20,508 bases of DNA from a virus: positions 1 to 20,508 of the IMG/VR virus record IMGVR_UViG_3300047508_000181; one strand, 5' to 3'. The notes under the pieces were generated by a model, which ran no database searches, had not been told where the DNA came from, and saw only the letters and a program-made list of their open reading frames with translations. Made by a program: the position numbers and the translations under genes. Shown here in pieces: positions 1-7,712 of this stretch (position 1 is the first letter of the stretch; every line of letters begins with the position of its first letter).

Positions 1-1002
1 ACCGCCGAAGCCTGTTACGCCGTCCGGCGTCACTACGCGCCTTCCTGCGCGCGTTAAATCGATGGTCTGACTGAAAGGAGATAATCCAAGGTTCTGTTGT
101 TCAAATCCGGGACACGTAATAATGACCTTTCCGCTTGTGGCGGGTTGAAACACAGTGACAATCATGTGTTTCAGGTTTCCCCAAATGCGACCATAGTTGG
201 CCTGATAGGCTGCATTAGGCACCTGTCTCCCCACAAACCCTCTCTTGAACCTCGAGAAAATCGGCTCATCTATGGCGCCGTTAAGGTCCGTAATGCCCTG
301 GGTGCCCGTATTTGCTAGCGACGTGAATCGCGCACACGGGTGGACATTGATGTGCAGAGGGTTGGCGACAACGGTTAGCGCGCCTTTCCCGGACGAATTG
401 ATGGGGGCGCCGCCCGGCGTTGCCGACAAATTTCCCGAGTTCCAGTAATAGACGGTCGTGTTTGGCACGAATGGTGACGGCAGCGTTCCAATAGTCTGTA
501 GCAATACGGGCGTGCCGTTTGCCAACGTCAGACCAGTGAAAACGCCATTTTCTACAGTGACGGTGTACGATACCTGAATGCTAGGTATCGCCTGCAACGT
601 GGTGTCAATTTTGAAGACGCTGCCAGACATGTAGACGTTCAATATAACAAACGGATACCCCATGTTGTTATAAACGTTTGCCTCGTCCGACAGAAAGCAT
701 TTCGCTCCCGGAACAGCCCACGGCTGGGGCGTATGCTCCTGCGGAAGAGTGCTCAAATCGCGGCTTAATGTGCCGTTGGAAAACGTCCAATTGGCTAGGA
801 TGGCATTGCCACCGTTACTTGCGCCCAGGCCCGGACCATCGAGCCGCCCGCCATACGTGAAATAATTGAAGCGGTTATTTATGGCAACCACCGAATCAGT
901 GACGCCGTTTATCAGGCATCCGATTTTCATTTGGTCGAGGGTGCTGCTCTCAACCAGCAAGTTGCGCGGAGTATTTATAATCTGACCGCGAACTCTCTTC
1001 AT
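1..1002 (-). CDS. C-terminal part of beta-helix tailspike-like protein, second frame, runs off window
   Basis: On the minus strand one frame is open without a stop from 1035 to base 1, over 340 codons, and leaves the window. The first in-frame ATG is at 1002, but no Shine-Dalgarno sequence lies close to it. The translation reads like a repetitive beta-rich virion protein (for example VRGQIINTPRNLLVESSTLD, then GGRLDGPGLGASNGGNAILA), with many Asn, Gly, Thr and Val residues as in parallel beta-helix tailspikes. It begins inside the 3' end of the preceding tailspike frame (950-1918) and lies one base forward of it. The most likely reading is that the two frames are one gene interrupted by an indel, a sequencing error or recoding. 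A separately translated second subunit is the alternative. Coding character is clear from the long open frame; the function is inferred. Confidence 0.7.
   Translation of the reverse strand, partial: MKRVRGQIINTPRNLLVESSTLDQMKIGCLINGVTDSVVAINNRFNYFTYGGRLDGPGLGASNGGNAILANWTFSNGTLSRDLSTLPQEHTPQPWAVPGAKCFLSDEANVYNNMGYPFVILNVYMSGSVFKIDTTLQAIPSIQVSYTVTVENGVFTGLTLANGTPVLLQTIGTLPSPFVPNTTVYYWNSGNLSATPGGAPINSSGKGALTVVANPLHINVHPCARFTSLANTGTQGITDLNGAIDEPIFSRFKRGFVGRQVPNAAYQANYGRIWGNLKHMIVTVFQPATSGKVIITCPGFEQQNLGLSPFSQTIDLTRAGRRVVTPDGVTGFGG
568..590. repeat. Perfect 8-bp inverted repeat inside tailspike coding sequence
   Basis: CGATACCT and AGGTATCG are exact reverse complements separated by 7 bases. The arms lie in the frame of the tailspike C-terminal part. 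No T-run follows on either strand, so a terminator is not supported. It may be chance or a local RNA hairpin. Confidence 0.35.
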
Positions 1003-1918
1003 TACGCACGTATGGGTAGATTCCTTCGCAATCCTCTAATACAAGGCGCTCCATGCATTTGTCGATTTGATTGAGAGGGCTGGACATCTTGCATCTAAGA
1101 TAGCTCAGGTCTCTGCCAACGGTAGGAGCCCAACTGCCAGTCCATTCGCAATCTATATGCGCTTGACTCCGGCCTGTGCCCTCAGGCTGATTTACGGCAA
1201 ATCTCGCCCCGGCAATCTCGAAACCCATATCCCAAGCCGGGTTCATAGGAACAATCATTGCTTGACCACCACCAATGGCAGTCGGTCCAGTTCCGGGCGC
1301 TCCGTTCCACATATTCGGAAACGCGTCGGAATATGCGAATCTAGTAGGAGACTTGAACCAAATAACTCCAGTTTCGGCATTGATAGCCGCCACCTGGGAG
1401 TACTCTTGAAAATGATTGCATGGCGGGCCAGATGTGAACTTTCCTAGCCGACTCATGGTATCTAGACCGAGAAAGCAAACCCACATACCAACAGAATATT
1501 TGCTAATGTTGGCAAGATTTTTTAGCTTACCCGCGAAGCCGCCGGCCGAATACGAATTCGGCATATTGGTACTGTTTATAAAATCGTACCATTGAAGCAT
1601 GCCATTCAAAGAGAAGAATTGTGAGGCCGACCCTGCCGGCCTGAGATTTATAAGGTCGTCAAAAACTGCCCCATAAGCCGATACCCTAACCTTGGAAATA
1701 CCAGCCGGGAAAAGGTCGACACTGGCGCGATTTTTGGCGCTTCCGAATGGAAGGCTTGTGGCGTAGATGCCGGGCGGAATATAAAGGCTAAGCCATTCCC
1801 GAGACGGAACTAGGGCTTGTAGGCTCCTCGCGATATTTTGCCACGCGGCCAAATTGCTAGTGAGGCCGTCGCCTACGAGCGGGACGGAGGTCAAGGTGTT
1901 AACGTCAATTCCGTTCAT
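950..1918 (-). CDS. Tailspike-like protein, N-terminal part with pectate-lyase-like start
   Basis: This frame encodes 322 residues. The start at 1918 was chosen because GGAG lies 5 bases upstream of the ATG; a longer frame to 2062 overlaps the HNH gene and has no such site. Residues about 15-60 (VGDGLTSNLAAWQNIARSLQ, then LYIPPGIYATSL) fit the opening of the pectate-lyase/beta-helix superfamily found in phage tailspikes, in which a Gly-Asp-Gly segment is followed by an amphipathic helix and a 'YIPPG.Y' strand. The rest is Gly, Asn and aromatic rich with alternating hydrophobic strands. Such proteins bind, and often cleave, host surface polysaccharide. The frame stops at 950 in mid-fold, while an adjacent frame stays open from 1035 to the window edge and continues the same kind of sequence. 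The gene is therefore probably frameshifted. No catalytic residues could be assigned. Confidence 0.75.
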   Translation of the reverse strand: MNGIDVNTLTSVPLVGDGLTSNLAAWQNIARSLQALVPSREWLSLYIPPGIYATSLPFGSAKNRASVDLFPAGISKVRVSAYGAVFDDLINLRPAGSASQFFSLNGMLQWYDFINSTNMPNSYSAGGFAGKLKNLANISKYSVGMWVCFLGLDTMSRLGKFTSGPPCNHFQEYSQVAAINAETGVIWFKSPTRFAYSDAFPNMWNGAPGTGPTAIGGGQAMIVPMNPAWDMGFEIAGARFAVNQPEGTGRSQAHIDCEWTGSWAPTVGRDLSYLRCKMSSPLNQIDKCMERLVLEDCEGIYPYVRNEESSRSDYKYSAQLAG

Positions 1919-1986
1919 TACGTCTCCAATGGAGCGCACCCCTGTCGCGCAATAGATAGCGGGCTCTGCGCTGCGAGGACTCGCCG

Positions 1987-2304
1987 TTAACGGCGCGGCA
2001 GGGGCAATGCGAGGCGCTTCGCGCGCTCGGCGTTTGTCTTGAGTGTGTGGCATGACCCGCACAACGCTTGGCCGTTCGACATGTCGAGGGCCATACTCGG
2101 GTCGTCCTTAAGCTCGACAATGTGGTCGGCGAAAAGCAGCTTGCCCGTTTGCAGGCATTTGTCGCAGCGCCCGTTAGCCCGGAAGACCACGGCAGCCGCC
2201 CATCGCTTGTGCTCAGGCGTTCGATAGTGCCCGTTGCGGTCGTCCACTTGGCGCACGGTGCGCAGGTCGAGGACACCTCGACGAGGAAGCATCTTAACGG
2301 GCAT
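1987..2304 (-). CDS. HNH endonuclease
   Basis: This is a 105-residue protein with a complete HNH zinc-finger nuclease signature: C47-x2-C50, then D60-H61 in ADHIVEL, N77, and C82-x2-C85-H86 in LCGSCHTLKT. The preceding HYRTPEHKRW segment is typical of small phage HNH proteins. HNH enzymes nick or cut double-stranded DNA. Some stimulate terminase-dependent packaging and others are free-standing homing nucleases. Here the gene follows the tape measure gene, its ATG at 2304 overlapping that gene's 3' end by 11 bases, and not the terminase genes about 14 kb upstream. The position leaves its role open. A second in-frame ATG at 2292 is an alternative start. Longer in-frame extension to 2508 would lie wholly inside the tape measure gene and was rejected. 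Confidence 0.88.
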   Translation of the reverse strand: MPVKMLPRRGVLDLRTVRQVDDRNGHYRTPEHKRWAAAVVFRANGRCDKCLQTGKLLFADHIVELKDDPSMALDMSNGQALCGSCHTLKTNAERAKRLALPLPRR

Positions 2305-5300
2305 GGGAGGGCCTTCGTCCGATTGCGCCAACCTGTTGCATGACAGCGTGCCGGCTGAGTTGCTCAACGGCGCCTTTGCCGCCAGAGAAGCCAGAGAAGG
2401 TTTTGCCATCAAGCACGAAGGACACCGGGTGACCGCTGCCAGAGGCGTCAGCAAGCCCGCCAGAGGCGAACCGCCGCGCCTCGCGGTGATAGCCGCTCGC
2501 GCTCTCAAACGCGCCTACGAGCCCGCCAGTGGAGAATCCTTTGCCGCTGTTCAAGGCGTGCATGAAGGGTACGCCTAGCCTCGACACCGCGGCGGCATTG
2601 ACCACGTACTCGCCGTGCGAAAGTTGCGCCGGTATCGAATCCGATGTGCTAGTCCCGGGCCCGGAAATCAGACCGCCAGCCGCGTGGCCGGCGCCTTCCT
2701 CGCTTGCGTCGCCGCCACCGCCGCGCTCGCTAAGCGCATCGGTGGCCGTTTTGATTGCGGATTCAAATTGACCTAGCGCGGAGGCGGCATCGTTAACCTT
2801 GGGTTTGAATCCTTCAAGAGCCGCAAGTGCGGCTGCCGCCTTCGAGGTGTCGCCTTGAGCGCCAGGCGGGAACGGCCCTCCAGTGGCATCGAAAAAACGA
2901 CTCAGGTCACTCGGAGGGTGAGGACCACCGGTTATATCAAAAGGTCCCCTGCCACCGGGACTCATACGCCAACTAGCCGGCCTTTTGGGGTCCCAGGCCG
3001 GAATTATGGAACCATCCGGCCTTTGATATGAGCCATCCGGCAATTGTTTGATGCCGTGACCGGGTCCTCCCTCAGCATCAAACCAGTAGCTAGTGTCAAT
3101 GGGAGGATGAGGGCCGCCCTTTCTGTCGGGGTGAAATCCAACCCCCTGCCCGCCAACCATTACCCAGCCCGGTCCTCGCGGCGCCGCCGTCTCTGGAACT
3201 CTCTCTGGAACTCTCTCTGGAACTCTCTCTGGAACTCTCTCTGGAACTCTCTCTGGAACTCTCTCTGGAACTCTCTCTAGCGATCTCTCTGGCGGAGCGC
3301 TTTGACGTGACGGGAGCATGTCCAGAACCGGCTCTGCCGATCTCTCAAGGCGCCGTTTCTGCTCGTCGATCTCTCTTTGGTGTTCTGCTCGCCGACGCTG
3401 CTCCGCTCTTGTCTCGGGGAAGGGAGGCTCTAGCCTCGATCTTGTGTGTCCTTCGTATTTTTTTTCTGGATTTTCCTCGCCCTCGCCATCGCCCTTTTTA
3501 CTGCCAAGCGAGTCGAAAAATTTACTGACAGTTCCGCCAATACCGTGAATAAGCCCGTCTTCCAAATGCGTCTGAGTTCGCTGAACTGCGTCAGCATTAG
3601 CGCCCTCCGCCGTAAGCTTCCGCGGGTCCGGGAAATTGTGTTCCCTGTTTTCCTTATCGATTTCGCTGATAGGCGCCCCGAATGCGTCCTTAACCTCGCC
3701 AGCGTGTTCGCTTATGTGCCGCGCGGAACCACCGAAAAGGTCATTGTCAGTTCTAATGATATTTTGGTCAACCCCGTGCGCGGCGATATACCTGCGACGT
3801 TCTTCCAGCACGGCGTCCTCCTGCTCGGAGTCGCCTAGCTTACTGATTTCGCGGAGCCTAGCCTTAGCGCTCTTGTACGCTTCCTCGCCACCCGGGTCGC
3901 CGATGTTGGCGAATCCCGAGAACAGGCGCAGCAAAGCCGGACTATTTACCTCTATCTGACGAGCGAATTCGTTTTTGCCGGCATTGATGCGGTCTTGCAT
4001 CGTGTGTGCGCGGTCGAGAGTCTTGCGCGCCTTATCGGCTTCCTCGCCCTGCTTGCGCTCATCGTCTTCTAATTTTCTGGACGCCTTCTCTTTGCGCTCC
4101 TCACCCTTGCGCGCACCGTCCTTTTGATTCTCAAGGGCCTTTGCAAGTCCATCGACCGATTTTTGAAGGTTATTTTCAGCCTCGACAAGCTCGTGATGCG
4201 ATGAAAGCTCGCGTTGAACCTGAGCCCTTTTCTCGGCAATTTCCGCGCGGCGTTCTGCTTGGTCTTCCTTAGCGCGCTGCTCTTCTTTTGCAATCTTCGC
4301 GTTTTCTTTTTGAAAATCCTTATCCGATATTTGCCCTGACTTATGTCTCTCGTTTAAGTCGCCGTACCGTTCTGCAAAGTCCTCTTTGCTGCGCTTCTCG
4401 TTGCGGTATTCGGTTCTTTCCGAGCGCGCCTCGTCGGTCGCCGAATCTCTTTCGTGCTGGCCAGCTTTTTGGACGTTGTATTGAGCATTCTCAACAGAAT
4501 GCTGCGCATCTACGACTCTTCTAGCGGCGTCAACCTGCTGCTCTGCTGACTCTATTGCCGCGTCCGCCACCTCTCGCTTGGCATCCTTGATAGCCTCTGC
4601 CGAGGATATCGCGGACTCTGCCTGCTCGGTTTCTGCGACGCTAACGGCCTCTGCGGCAGTAGATACACGTTCCTTCATTACCTCCCAGGACTCGACGACC
4701 GAGTCGGCCGCAAGCGAGGCCTCTCGGAAGCCCGAACGGACATTCTTGGCAATGTCGGCCATTGCCTTAAACGGTATCGCCGCGCGGTCCGCCGCAGCCG
4801 CCAACCTCTGCACGTCTTCAGCCGTTGCGCCCGCTGCATATGCAAGGTCGAGTATTTCTGCGCCGGCTTGGCCGGCCTTGTAGGTAAGTACGCCTACGCC
4901 AACAGCAACCGCGGCAACGGCGGTGACAACGCCAACCGCAACGGCCGCAAAACCGGCAAGTGTGCCAATAACCCCCGCAAACCCGCTACCGCCAGCCGCC
5001 GCAGCCTGCCCGGCAGTCGCCGCTGCGGCGCCGACCGATTTGAGTCCAGTCTCGGCCTCGGAACCGCCCGAACGTATGCTGCTGAATACGCCAACCAGCG
5101 CCCTGCCCGCGGTTACCGCATGCTTCGCCACCTCGTCGAAAAGCTTGCCGCCCTCGCCGAAGCTTGAACCAGTCAGGGCGCCAACGCCCGCGCCGATTTT
5201 CTCAAATACGGTCGACGCTGCCTCGCCAAGCTTTTCAAGGCCCTTGCCCATATCGCCCTTATTGAGGGCAGCTTGAAGCTTTCTAGAGGCCTGTTCGCCG

Positions 5301-5374
5301 GCAGGGCCGAGCTTGTTAAGTTCGGCGATAGCCTCGTTAACGCCTTTGATTGATATTTTTTGTTCAAAGGCCAT
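2294..5374 (-). CDS. Tail tape measure protein
   Basis: At 1026 residues this is by far the longest gene. It follows the tail-tube, chaperone and DUF6441-like genes, the usual place for the tape measure protein, which sets tail length and helps DNA entry. A hydrophobic Ala/Gly/Val stretch lies at about residues 131-164 and could span a membrane. Residues about 220-480 are Ala/Glu/Lys/Arg rich and look like long coiled-coil helix. Seven exact copies of Arg-Val-Pro-Glu occupy residues 701-728. A Gly/Pro-rich region after them contains two related GGPHPP segments. The C-terminal part (GGLISGPGTSTSDSIPA, then LSHGEYVVNAAAV, about residues 895-922) resembles a motif common near the end of tape measure proteins of siphoviruses. 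The start directly follows the upstream stop (TAAATG). At roughly 0.15 nm per residue the tail would be near 150 nm, an inference from the family rule. Confidence 0.93.
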   Translation of the reverse strand: MAFEQKISIKGVNEAIAELNKLGPAGEQASRKLQAALNKGDMGKGLEKLGEAASTVFEKIGAGVGALTGSSFGEGGKLFDEVAKHAVTAGRALVGVFSSIRSGGSEAETGLKSVGAAAATAGQAAAAGGSGFAGVIGTLAGFAAVAVGVVTAVAAVAVGVGVLTYKAGQAGAEILDLAYAAGATAEDVQRLAAAADRAAIPFKAMADIAKNVRSGFREASLAADSVVESWEVMKERVSTAAEAVSVAETEQAESAISSAEAIKDAKREVADAAIESAEQQVDAARRVVDAQHSVENAQYNVQKAGQHERDSATDEARSERTEYRNEKRSKEDFAERYGDLNERHKSGQISDKDFQKENAKIAKEEQRAKEDQAERRAEIAEKRAQVQRELSSHHELVEAENNLQKSVDGLAKALENQKDGARKGEERKEKASRKLEDDERKQGEEADKARKTLDRAHTMQDRINAGKNEFARQIEVNSPALLRLFSGFANIGDPGGEEAYKSAKARLREISKLGDSEQEDAVLEERRRYIAAHGVDQNIIRTDNDLFGGSARHISEHAGEVKDAFGAPISEIDKENREHNFPDPRKLTAEGANADAVQRTQTHLEDGLIHGIGGTVSKFFDSLGSKKGDGEGEENPEKKYEGHTRSRLEPPFPETRAEQRRRAEHQREIDEQKRRLERSAEPVLDMLPSRQSAPPERSLERVPERVPERVPERVPERVPERVPERVPETAAPRGPGWVMVGGQGVGFHPDRKGGPHPPIDTSYWFDAEGGPGHGIKQLPDGSYQRPDGSIIPAWDPKRPASWRMSPGGRGPFDITGGPHPPSDLSRFFDATGGPFPPGAQGDTSKAAAALAALEGFKPKVNDAASALGQFESAIKTATDALSERGGGGDASEEGAGHAAGGLISGPGTSTSDSIPAQLSHGEYVVNAAAVSRLGVPFMHALNSGKGFSTGGLVGAFESASGYHREARRFASGGLADASGSGHPVSFVLDGKTFSGFSGGKGAVEQLSRHAVMQQVGAIGRRPSHAR
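3191..3274 (-). repeat. Seven tandem 12-bp repeats coding for Arg-Val-Pro-Glu
   Basis: The plus strand shows the unit GGAACTCTCTCT seven times in exact tandem. In the tape measure frame each copy encodes RVPE. The unit length is a multiple of three, so copy-number change by slippage or recombination would keep the frame and alter the length of a Pro-rich linker between the helical and C-terminal parts of the protein. The copies are identical at DNA level, which suggests recent expansion. Confidence 0.93.
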
Positions 5375-6016
5375 TTAGGAACCCATTCTTTTTGCGAAAA
5401 ATTCAAGTACCTGTTCGGCACCCTTTTTGATTGCGTCCGTGACATTATATCGCACAGGCATTTTTACAGAACTAACTCCGATGTACATCGGCACGAGGTC
5501 CCCGAACTCGTTACCAAACACCGCGGACCCGCGCTTCTTTTTGATGCGAACAGTTTTTGCAGTTGCCCGGACGATTCCACCCGAGCCAGGACCAAGTAGC
5601 ATAGGAGGATGACCGGGCAAGTTGACAGAGACAAGTTTCTGACCGAGGCGCGCGACGAACTGTTTCGGTGTCAGTTGATTGTGCCCAGTCCCCTTCGGCA
5701 CGGCGTCGGTCGGTATCCATAGAAGAGGCTCGCCGTTAATCGACGTGCCCTTTTCGAAGACGGTCGATATTCTGATTTTGTCGTAAACAGTAACGAATGG
5801 GCCGCCGTTTTCGTAGGCTAGCTTTGTGATTTTCACGCCGCGTTGCCACCACGAGCCAAAACCACCGCCAGCAATAGCTTCTTTTGCGTACTGGACAGCC
5901 GCGGCACCCGCGTCCTTCACCGCGTCTTCTGACGCCTTCTTAATTTTTGCATTCTCCGCGTCTATTTCTTTTTTGAATGATCCGTCGATTACCTTGCAAA
6001 CGAGTTCAATGCTCAC
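5375..6016 (-). CDS. DUF6441-like tail protein
   Basis: The product is 213 residues. An N-terminal helical segment rich in Lys, Glu and Ala is followed by WWQRGVKITKLAYENGGPF, VFEKGTSINGEPLLWIPTDA, TPKQFVARLG and LVSVNLPGHPPMLLG. This order fits my recollection of the DUF6441 family, found near tape measure genes in alphaproteobacterial siphophages. Its exact role in tail assembly is unknown to me. The GTG start at 6016 is preferred because it overlaps the upstream stop as GTGA and has AAGGA 9 bases before it. An ATG at 6025 is nearly adjacent to that AAGGA and would lack proper spacing. The stop abuts the tape measure ATG. Confidence 0.8.
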   Translation of the reverse strand: MSIELVCKVIDGSFKKEIDAENAKIKKASEDAVKDAGAAAVQYAKEAIAGGGFGSWWQRGVKITKLAYENGGPFVTVYDKIRISTVFEKGTSINGEPLLWIPTDAVPKGTGHNQLTPKQFVARLGQKLVSVNLPGHPPMLLGPGSGGIVRATAKTVRIKKKRGSAVFGNEFGDLVPMYIGVSSVKMPVRYNVTDAIKKGAEQVLEFFAKRMGS

Positions 6017-6189
6017 CGGCCCCATTCCTTCACGGTGTTTTGAACGTCGCGCCATTCCCCGCGCGCGCCCATGGCAGCAATAGAAAGTAGCTGCGCTTGG
6101 ACGCGACGGGATTCGGTGCGGTCTAGTTTCAGCATGAAGGCAGCTTGCCGCGGTGTGTAGTCGAGCGCGGCTGCGCCGTCAGTTTTCAT
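6013..6189 (-). CDS. Tail assembly chaperone, second (downstream) protein
   Basis: This is a 58-residue protein whose ATG overlaps the upstream stop codon as TAATG. It is small and helical, with AALDYTPRQAAFMLKLD followed by RRVQAQLLSIAAMGARGEW, the pattern seen in small tail chaperones encoded just before tape measure genes. In many phages the two chaperone frames are joined by a -1 frameshift. Here the frame is indeed in the -1 register and is open upstream to 6405, but no XXXYYYZ slippery heptamer is visible near the upstream stop. Stop-start reinitiation is the simpler explanation. The gene overlaps the next start as GTGA. Confidence 0.78.
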   Translation of the reverse strand: MKTDGAAALDYTPRQAAFMLKLDRTESRRVQAQLLSIAAMGARGEWRDVQNTVKEWGR

Positions 6190-6614
6190 TAGCTCGCGGA
6201 GGCTGCGGGAGAGGACTCGGTCGAGGCTTCGCTCTTGGCCGGCGCGGGCGAGATGTCTAGCGTGCTTACTAGCTGGGCTATGCGCTCCGAAAAAGGGGCG
6301 AGGCCCTGCGGAAACGTCTGAGAAAACACAGCGCCTATGATGTCGATTTGAGCCGAAGCGGAAAGGAACTCGAACTCCTGCTCTGACTCGGCCGGCGCGC
6401 GACATCCGGCCGCCATGATGGCGTTAGCCGCCTCGGGTTCTTTCCCCAGGATAGAGGCGAATGCTAGCCCACTGCCCAGGAATAGCTCGGCGATTTTTGG
6501 AAAGCGCGAGATAATGCTAGCAAGTTGTCGGAAGGACAGCCCGTAAACGTCGAGGACCTTTTCGCCGATTAGAACCTTCTCGGGTTGCGGAATCAGTTCA
6601 GCTAGAAAACTCAT
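6189..6614 (-). CDS. Tail assembly chaperone, first protein (gpG-like position)
   Basis: The 141-residue product starts MSFLAELIPQPEKVLIGEK, then has an extended helical region (FRQLASIISRFPKIAELFLG) and a low-complexity Ala/Ser/Pro/Glu tail (residues about 120-141). Size, acidic and helical character, and position between the major tail protein and the tape measure gene match tail assembly chaperones that hold the tape measure protein before tube polymerisation. GGAG lies 7 bases before the ATG. The gene ends with the TAATG overlap shared with the 58-residue partner. Sequence similarity to lambda gpG cannot be judged by eye, so the call rests mainly on synteny. Confidence 0.78.
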   Translation of the reverse strand: MSFLAELIPQPEKVLIGEKVLDVYGLSFRQLASIISRFPKIAELFLGSGLAFASILGKEPEAANAIMAAGCRAPAESEQEFEFLSASAQIDIIGAVFSQTFPQGLAPFSERIAQLVSTLDISPAPAKSEASTESSPAASAS

Positions 6615-6635
6615 ATGACCACTCCGTTGAAAGGT

Positions 6636-6663
6636 TCCCCAAGGGCCGGTTGGCCCTAGGGGA
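6636..6663 (-). terminator. Strong hairpin after the major tail protein gene
   Basis: Starting 18 bases after the tail tube stop, TCCCC and AGGGCC arms pair with GGCCCT and GGGGA around a 4-base loop. This gives 11 base pairs with one internal mismatch. No clean T-run follows, so it may act as a weak terminator, an mRNA-stabilising 3' structure, or an attenuator that lowers expression of the chaperones. Confidence 0.6.
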
Positions 6664-6680
6664 TTAGATAGATAGAACCA

Positions 6681-7214
6681 TTACCCGATAGGCGTACCAG
6701 TGTAGACGTTGCCCTTACCGATGAAATAATCAACGGTCGAGGGCGGAGTGGTCGGAGCGCCGTTCGCGGTAACGAACTGCACGGTGCCGAAATTCAGACC
6801 GTTTGTGGTGTTCAGAAGGACGTCGCCGGAAATTTCCAACTCGCCCCAATCGTCGCCGATGAAATTAATCGCCTTGTTACAGTTGAGGAACACATTCGGG
6901 AGAATCACAGTTAGGTGAGCCCCGATGTCGTTTGTGCCGACGAGCTTGACCTGCCGCTGGATGACAGACGTCGCGCCGATGTCGATGGTCATCGATGTGG
7001 TGTCGGACGCGTCGAGCGCGCCAAACAACGCCATGATGATGTTATCCGGCACCCACTCGTCGAGCTTCATTTGAAGCTCGTACTCTTGCGCGGTGACGGC
7101 AATCTTATCCATCTTCTTTGTGCCGGTCATCGAAGACCAATGCTTTTTGATTTCCGGCTTAGGTGTGATGATAAACGAAGGGCAGTTGCCCACGTGAACC
7201 CAGGTAGTAGTCAT
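6681..7214 (-). CDS. Major tail tube protein
   Basis: The 177-residue product has the opening expected of siphovirus tube proteins: an N-terminal segment, then a HWSSMTGTKKMDKIAV strand pair and an LQMKLDEWVPDNIIMALFGA segment, in which 'DEW.P.N' is recurrent in this family. Later strands (KLVGTNDIGAHLTVILPNVF and DDWGELEISGDVLLN) fit the beta-sandwich tube fold that polymerises as hexameric rings around the tape measure. An excellent ribosome site, AGGAGA, lies 5 bases before the ATG. The neighbours, a tail terminator upstream and chaperones downstream, agree. A stable hairpin follows, as also happens after the capsid gene, which fits high expression. Confidence 0.88.
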   Translation of the reverse strand: MTTTWVHVGNCPSFIITPKPEIKKHWSSMTGTKKMDKIAVTAQEYELQMKLDEWVPDNIIMALFGALDASDTTSMTIDIGATSVIQRQVKLVGTNDIGAHLTVILPNVFLNCNKAINFIGDDWGELEISGDVLLNTTNGLNFGTVQFVTANGAPTTPPSTVDYFIGKGNVYTGTPIG

Positions 7215-7226
7215 AATTTCTCCTAA

Positions 7227-7712
7227 TTATAGCTCAGTTGATTTGAGCGGATACGTGATTTGAAAATTCAGCGAGACTCTTCCGATTGTCGAGCGACCGG
7301 GAACTATCTCGCTTGCCATTCCCTTGTATAGTACTCGCCCGTTAGTTCCGTAAATTGATGCCAAAGTCGCATCGGTCAAAACCGCCTTCACGAGGCCGAC
7401 CCGAATTGCGCTCAGCTTAGGGCCGAGATTATCCGCCCAAATATTCGTACCGCCAACCTGAACAATATTTCCAGGCGGCGCCATCGCGGTGACCATAATA
7501 TAAGGTACCATATGCACGCGATTAGGAATCTGGCCCGAACGTCCGAGAGACTGGTCCCGTTCGTCAATTTCCTCGTCGCCCTCGAAAACCATTGCGGCAG
7601 GCAGGAGTTTGTCCGGCGGGTCAAAGTAGTTCCTCCCCGCGAGGCTGATTAGAGGCTGCGCTGCGGCTATCGTGACAAGCTGATTAAGTAGCGCCTCGCG
7701 ACGGTCGGTCAT
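7227..7712 (-). CDS. Tail terminator / minor tail protein (gpU-like position)
   Basis: The product is 161 residues: an N-terminal helix (RREALLNQLVTIAA), a strand with AAMVFEGDEEID, a long central strand (VHMVPYIMVTAMAPPGNIV), a helix containing LGPKLSAIRVGLVKAVLTD and a last pair of strands ending QITYPL. This alpha/beta layout and the place between the head-tail joining and tail tube genes fit the tail terminator family, which caps the tube and joins it to the head. The ATG overlaps the upstream stop as ATGA, and GGAGGT lies 8 bases before it. The assignment is from pattern and synteny. Confidence 0.72.
   Translation of the reverse strand: MTDRREALLNQLVTIAAAQPLISLAGRNYFDPPDKLLPAAMVFEGDEEIDERDQSLGRSGQIPNRVHMVPYIMVTAMAPPGNIVQVGGTNIWADNLGPKLSAIRVGLVKAVLTDATLASIYGTNGRVLYKGMASEIVPGRSTIGRVSLNFQITYPLKSTEL

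Noticed and set aside
3191-3274. Regular repeats that might suggest a CRISPR array
   Set aside because: The 12-bp units are contiguous without spacers and encode RVPE within the tape measure frame.
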